Positions 59,978-64,000 of a stretch of 64,000 nt of DNA are shown in pieces. The stretch spans positions 124,001 to 188,000 of the forward strand of contig JAFSPU010000007.1 of NCBI GenBank assembly GCA_017451265.1, given 5' to 3'. The translations under genes were made by a program, and so were the position numbers. Every line of letters starts with the position of its first letter. Position 1 is the first letter of the stretch. This DNA comes from Clostridiales bacterium (lineage in GTDB: Bacteria; Bacillota; Clostridia; Saccharofermentanales; Saccharofermentanaceae). The notes below the pieces were generated by a model. That model worked only from the letters and a program-made list of their open reading frames with translations, searched no databases and was not told the origin of the DNA.

Positions 59978-61138
59978 ATGATAGGTTTTGAGTACTACAA
60001 CCCGGCTAAGATCGTTTTCGGTGAGGGTGCTGAACAGAGTTTAAGCAAGCTTCTTAAAGAATATAAAGTTACATCACTTCTGCTGGTCTACAGCGGAGAC
60101 TTCGTAAAGACTCTCGGCATCTATGATGTTATCAAGGCTGCCGTAGACGAACTCGGAATCAAGTTCTCTGAAAGCGGCGAAGTAGTACCGAACCCTTCCA
60201 TCGAACTCGTAAGAAAACTTGTCGCACAGGGCAAGAAAGATAAAGTAGATTTTGTTCTGGCAGTCGGTGGAGGTTCCTCCATCGACACCGCCAAAGCAAT
60301 AGCACTCGGTATACCGTATGATGGCGATGTCTGGGACTTCTTTGACAAAGGCAGCTCCCCTGAATCAGTCCTTAACATCGGAGTCATCGCGACAACGGCA
60401 TCAAGCGGTTCCGAGACAAGCAACTGCGCGATCCTCTCATACGGTGAGTGGAAGAAGGGCTTTGAGGATGACCGCATTATCCCCAAGTTCGCGATAATGA
60501 ATCCCCGTTATACCGCGAACCTTCCTTCATATCAGACGAATGTAGGTATTGCAGACGTGCTTTCACACCTTCTGGAAAGATACTTCTCAGACGAGAAGAA
60601 TTCAGACACCACAGACTACCTGATCGAAGGTGCGGTAAGAGCACTCCTCGTGAATGCTGACAGACTGATCGCTGATCCTCAGAACATCAACGCCAGAGCA
60701 GAGATACAGTGGCTCGCTTCTGTGGCACATAACAATTTCCTTGATGCCGGAAGAAGAGCTGACTGGGGTTCACACAGGATCGAGCATGAGCTGTCAGCGC
60801 AGTACAACATCACACACGGCGAGGGCATGGCAGTAGTCTTCACGGCATGGACAAAGTACATCGCTGACATCAAGCCCTGGAGACTGGCACTGCTCGCATC
60901 ACGAGTTTACGGCAAAGATCCGTATGACTATGACGAACGTGAAAGAGCTCTGCTCCTTTCACAGGAACTGGAAGCATTCTTCAGGAAACTGGGACTTAAG
61001 ACTCATCTGTCTGAGCTCGGGATAACGAATGAAGACTTCGAGGTAATGGCAGCCCGTGCCACAAAGGGCGGAGAAGTAGGACATTATGTTCCGCTTAACG
61101 CACAGAAGATCATTGAGATCTTAAACATCGCATTATAA
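59978..61138 (+). CDS. Iron-containing alcohol dehydrogenase (BDH/YqhD-type)
   Basis: A 386-residue group III alcohol dehydrogenase that uses NAD(P)H to reduce aldehydes. GGGSSIDTAKAIALG (about 92-106) is the nucleotide motif. Metal ligands are the Asp and His in GIADVLSHLLE (about 190-200) and the histidines in RIEHELSAQYNITHGEGMA (about 267-285). It follows metQ by 26 bases, with the same AAAAGGAGATCAC ribosome site as its neighbours, and no terminator intervenes. Why it sits in a methionine/cysteine-controlled operon is unclear; an aldehyde from sulfur amino-acid breakdown is possible. Confidence 0.92.
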   Translation: MIGFEYYNPAKIVFGEGAEQSLSKLLKEYKVTSLLLVYSGDFVKTLGIYDVIKAAVDELGIKFSESGEVVPNPSIELVRKLVAQGKKDKVDFVLAVGGGSSIDTAKAIALGIPYDGDVWDFFDKGSSPESVLNIGVIATTASSGSETSNCAILSYGEWKKGFEDDRIIPKFAIMNPRYTANLPSYQTNVGIADVLSHLLERYFSDEKNSDTTDYLIEGAVRALLVNADRLIADPQNINARAEIQWLASVAHNNFLDAGRRADWGSHRIEHELSAQYNITHGEGMAVVFTAWTKYIADIKPWRLALLASRVYGKDPYDYDERERALLLSQELEAFFRKLGLKTHLSELGITNEDFEVMAARATKGGEVGHYVPLNAQKIIEILNIAL

Positions 61139-61168
61139 AAAATAACCATAAAAAGGAGATCACACAAA

Positions 61169-61726
61169 ATGGCTAGAATTAAATTGGTAGAACAGAACGA
61201 AGTTACAGGCGCCGAGAAGGAGCGTTATGACGAGCTCGCAGGCAGAAACGCAGTAACAAACATGAAGAAGGGCCTTCTGAATGACGCAGCTACATACGAC
61301 GCATTCATGGCTTGGTACACTTCCTGGAACCGTCTCGTAGAAGTAATCGGTGAGAAGGATGCTATCCTCTTCGCACATAAGATCTCTACAACTAACTCTT
61401 GCCAGCTGTGCTCCTTGTTCTTCATCAGCGACGTTAAGGGCTTAGGTCTTGATCCCGCTAACCTCGTATACGATGAGAAGGAGACACTGCTCACCACATT
61501 GGCAGAGCAGATCGTTAAGGATCCTACAGCTGTTTCCGATGAGCTTTTCGCAGATCTTAAGAAGTTCTTCAACGATCAGGAACTCGTAGTTATCGTAGGA
61601 TTCGCAGGTCAGATGATCGCTACAAACAACTTCAACTCAGTATTCAAGATCGATGTTGACCAGCGTCTGCTTCCTCTCGTTAAGGAGTTCAAGCCCGCTA
61701 CCTGGAGAGCTGATATTAAGAAGTAA
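61169..61726 (+). CDS. Carboxymuconolactone decarboxylase/AhpD-like protein
   Basis: A 185-residue all-helical protein of the CMD/AhpD fold. The CxxC redox motif is in NSCQLCSLFFISDVKGLG (about 77-94); the usual CxxCxxxH has Phe or Ile in place of His. Members act in thiol-based peroxide defence or unknown redox steps. It shares the AAAAGGAGATCAC site with the preceding two genes and is the last gene of the metQ unit. Confidence 0.82.
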   Translation: MARIKLVEQNEVTGAEKERYDELAGRNAVTNMKKGLLNDAATYDAFMAWYTSWNRLVEVIGEKDAILFAHKISTTNSCQLCSLFFISDVKGLGLDPANLVYDEKETLLTTLAEQIVKDPTAVSDELFADLKKFFNDQELVVIVGFAGQMIATNNFNSVFKIDVDQRLLPLVKEFKPATWRADIKK

Positions 61727-61738
61727 TCAGAAGTTCAG

Positions 61739-62917
61739 TTACGAACCTCTGTAAGAACCGGAGAGGTACCCATATGCGATTACATTACCGTAAGTCGCAG
61801 GGGTGCCTCTTTCACTTATGTTAAGAATCCTGTAGTAGAAGTAATCAGGGGAGAAGGACGCATCATCGAATGTGATCTCGTATTCCGAGTCAGGCTCACC
61901 GGCCATGGCATAGACGGACACGGAGTATGTGTTTCCGGGGTAGCTGGGAATCACGTCCAGACGGCGGTAAGTGCCTTCTTCATTTCCTGCCTCAAGCTCG
62001 GTCTCATGAAGATCATCGATATACCAGTGGACACAGGATCCGTCGGTCTCATTTACCATATAGACAACATAATACTGCGCACCCTCGACCTCTTCGAAGC
62101 TTAACTGCGGTGCGCGGTAAGACAGGGCACTGTCCCACACGCCGTCGACGAGATCATCCGAAGTAACTTCCAGCGTGGCGCCTTCCATGAAATCGTACAT
62201 CGTTCTCTCATATCCGCCGTTTCTGGATTTGTAGATATAATCCGTCATGGAATCCATGCAGACGATACCGAATATTCCGACCACTCCCACGATCAAGATT
62301 ATGAATATGGCAGTGAAGATATTGAGTCTGGTCTTGCGGGTGTCGGAAGGGGTTCTGACATCGACGTTATCTACGTATTTCTCCGTGAAGGTCTGCAGGT
62401 AAAAGACAAATGCCAGCACCAGGAAGATCAGGCAGCCGAGGGCGATTACCACTGCAAATGCCACACAGTCCGGCTCATAATCTTTCCACTTAAGATAGTA
62501 ATTCGCATCCGCGCCGAGGAAGCCTAAGAAGGCGAGCAGGGAGATAAGTGCAGCAGCCTTGCTGTCAGATGTATATCTGTTAACAACCGGCTCGCCCGTG
62601 CGAGGAAGCTTATGCAGAAGGTAGTCATACTCTTTCCTGTCCTCAGGCACCGTGAAACCGTTCTTCTTAAGTCGGTTCAGGTAAACGGCGGTGTTGCAGT
62701 AGTTGTATAAAAATATCAGGAACAGCGGGACCCCGACAATGTCCATATACATGCAGATGCCTATGAAATTGCTGTATTTCAGATTCGGATCGTCAGAAGA
62801 CGAGAGCACAAGGCCGATTACAAGTCCGACGACGATCATCACGAGAGTAATGATAATGCCTGTCCTGCAGTTCTTCTTCGTATTTTTGTCGTAGATAATC
62901 TTGGCCGGTGTATTCAT
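61739..62917 (-). CDS. Membrane protein with external C-terminal domain
   Basis: A 392-residue protein with six hydrophobic segments: two near the N-terminus (about 17-38 and 45-70), two around 110-170, one near 200-220, and the rest external. The outer part (about 240-392) has strands with an FN3- or carbohydrate-like look (APQLSFEEVEGAQYYVVYMV). GGAGGG precedes the ATG at 62917. I recognise no family. It converges on the AhpD-like gene with only 12 bases between the stops. Confidence 0.68.
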   Translation of the reverse strand: MNTPAKIIYDKNTKKNCRTGIIITLVMIVVGLVIGLVLSSSDDPNLKYSNFIGICMYMDIVGVPLFLIFLYNYCNTAVYLNRLKKNGFTVPEDRKEYDYLLHKLPRTGEPVVNRYTSDSKAAALISLLAFLGFLGADANYYLKWKDYEPDCVAFAVVIALGCLIFLVLAFVFYLQTFTEKYVDNVDVRTPSDTRKTRLNIFTAIFIILIVGVVGIFGIVCMDSMTDYIYKSRNGGYERTMYDFMEGATLEVTSDDLVDGVWDSALSYRAPQLSFEEVEGAQYYVVYMVNETDGSCVHWYIDDLHETELEAGNEEGTYRRLDVIPSYPGNTYSVSVYAMAGEPDSEYEITFDDASFSPDYFYYRILNISERGTPATYGNVIAYGYLSGSYRGS

Positions 62918-63020
62918 ATTCTATCCCTCCGTATGAGCCCATTATAGACTAAGTCGAAGTGAATATCAATACAAATATATCGAATAACGATAACAAATTA
63001 ATCTAATACAGAAACAGAAC

Positions 63021-63443
63021 TCACTGCAGCCCTCTGCGTATGGTCTCAGCCATATTAAGGAAATGGTCGCTCTTCATGATGGCAAGGCCGGCACCTTCGT
63101 CACCGAGCACCACCAGGTTGTCTCCGGGGTTGATGTCGAACAGCTTGCGTGCCTTGGCAGGGATCACGATCTGCCCCTTGTCTCCCACGGTTACCAGCCC
63201 GAAAAGGTGTTTCCCGCGCGGCGCCACACCGAGCCCCAAGTTATCGCCGGGCTTATACTTCGCGAGATCATCCAGGCTTACGCCGAAAGCGTCCGCAATG
63301 AGCATGCTCTTCTCAAGGTCAGGGACAGTCTCGCCGGACTCCCACTTGGCCACAGCCTGACGCGATACGCCGACTTTCTCCGCCAGGTCCTCCTGCGTCA
63401 TCTTAAGAAGCTTACGCATTGATACGAGATTTTCACTGAACAT
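63021..63443 (-). CDS. Xre-family regulator fused to an AbrB/MazE-like domain
   Basis: A 140-residue protein with two DNA-binding domains. Residues 5-60 are a Cro/C1 helix-turn-helix (TQEDLAEKVGVSRQAVAKWE). Residues about 80-125 are a SpoVT/AbrB swapped-hairpin domain (VTVGDKGQIVIPAKARKLFD). The pair in one chain is seen in some Bacillota regulators. It overlaps the end of the acyltransferase gene by 11 bases, so they are likely one transcript. Confidence 0.9.
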   Translation of the reverse strand: MFSENLVSMRKLLKMTQEDLAEKVGVSRQAVAKWESGETVPDLEKSMLIADAFGVSLDDLAKYKPGDNLGLGVAPRGKHLFGLVTVGDKGQIVIPAKARKLFDINPGDNLVVLGDEGAGLAIMKSDHFLNMAETIRRGLQ

Positions 63444-64000
63444 CTTTCTGTACCTTCTTTCTGCTTATTCCGAGTACGGCCCATCTTATGAACGGAATCC
63501 TCGAGAGGATTGTATAAAGTATAATACCTGCTCCAAAACCTGCGGCTGCCGTCAGGATATATACGCACCATGCGGGCAGGATGCCTGCCTTGGCTACAAA
63601 CAGACCGAATGCCGATATTCCGATGTAGTGGAAGATGTAGATTCCCCACGCCTTCTTGCTCATCCACGCAGTGAAGCTGTTTCGGAAATCCAGGAACTTC
63701 GCACCGAATGCGAGAACAGTGACACTCATCCAGTAAGCAAAGAAGCTGAAGAAGACCGTTCTGTTCACGGGTGCGTCGGCGTAGTTATCACCGAAGTTTG
63801 TGACTGTGAATGCAATACCCGAAGCCAGTGCGAGCACAGCGAATATCGGCAGGAACTTCTTGATCTTATCGATGATCTCATCATGCGAGAAGACGAAATA
63901 TCCGAGGAAAAATGCGAAGCCGTACAGACCGAATCTGTAGACGGCGATGACCGGTGTATTCAGGATAAGGCCTGCGCCGAACATCGGGATCGCTAGCAGG
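63433..64000 (-). CDS. Acyltransferase 3 family membrane protein (C-terminal part)
   Basis: The frame is open to the window edge, so the N-terminus lies outside. The visible 189 residues hold about five membrane helices with the family C-terminal pattern (SKKAWGIYIFHYIGISAFGL, then a long helix and a basic end). OafA-like proteins O-acylate surface sugars or lipids. The catalytic His of motif 1 would be in the missing part. Confidence 0.78.
   Translation of the reverse strand, partial: LLAIPMFGAGLILNTPVIAVYRFGLYGFAFFLGYFVFSHDEIIDKIKKFLPIFAVLALASGIAFTVTNFGDNYADAPVNRTVFFSFFAYWMSVTVLAFGAKFLDFRNSFTAWMSKKAWGIYIFHYIGISAFGLFVAKAGILPAWCVYILTAAAGFGAGIILYTILSRIPFIRWAVLGISRKKVQKDVQ

Overview
The window reads as a chromosomal stretch of a low- to mid-GC anaerobic Bacillota (class Clostridia, probably a gut or rumen type). 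This is inferred from strong AGGAGG ribosome-binding sites, Gram-positive gene families (PadR/HAAS, YtrA-type GntR, DUF5808, lipobox lipoproteins), a sucrose PTS, mccBA-type reverse transsulfuration genes and Rnf-type genes. I cannot name the genus. There is no integrase, transposase or CRISPR array. Most intergenic gaps are short and genes form tight operons with 1-14 base overlaps.

Layout. 1-3003: ribF, lgt and a rodA/ftsW gene. 3055-3246: a run of four similar hairpins. 3418-4551: PadR/HAAS membrane operon. 4664-10836: a complete sucrose PTS operon with IIBCA transporter, a fused sucrose-6-phosphate hydrolase/fructokinase, HPr and Enzyme I. 10931-12887: ABC exporter pair. 13014-20512: zinc-ribbon protein, primary sigma factor with a lysine/alanine-rich tail, and a strongly divergent Rnf-like cluster. 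20536: tRNA-Arg(CCT). 20751-31810: small zinc-ribbon proteins, lipoproteins, two double-glycine leader peptides, a C39-like protease, a CPBP protease, a YidC/alkaline-phosphatase-superfamily fusion, and an AarF kinase. 31922-37274: an AT-richer accessory island with a macrodomain protein, an ADP-ribosylglycohydrolase fused to an SseB-like domain, several small unknown genes, a SAM-I riboswitch, an orphan Xre protein and a type I toxin-antitoxin pair. 38036-41448: minus-strand zinc uptake operon. 41518-46167: cell-wall carboxypeptidase, two glycosyltransferases and a DUF4214 secreted protein. 46346-61726: sulfur regulon. 61739-64000: membrane protein, Xre-AbrB regulator and a partial acyltransferase.

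The most coherent system is the sulfur regulon. Three operons (nifS-iscU-gamma-glutamylcysteine ligase-amidotransferase; mccB-mccA-metN-metI; metQ-alcohol dehydrogenase-AhpD-like) share a conserved 17-bp palindrome that overlaps the -35 box. Two of them also carry a short leader peptide with tandem cysteine codons (MCCRM core), followed by a terminator whose 5' arm can instead pair with the SRA codons of the leader. This looks like two-layer control: a repressor palindrome plus cysteine-dependent attenuation.

The most unusual system is the Rnf-like cluster (15550-20512). RnfC and RnfD are recognisable. The RnfG-like protein has an extra FMN-bind-like domain carrying DGVT, while its normal C-terminal SGAT position reads EGDI. 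The fourth gene is a membrane protein of about the size of RnfE plus RnfA but without their cysteine motifs. RnfB is absent. This may be a remodelled, possibly undescribed, membrane electron-transfer complex. Homology of the fourth gene is weak and is an inference.
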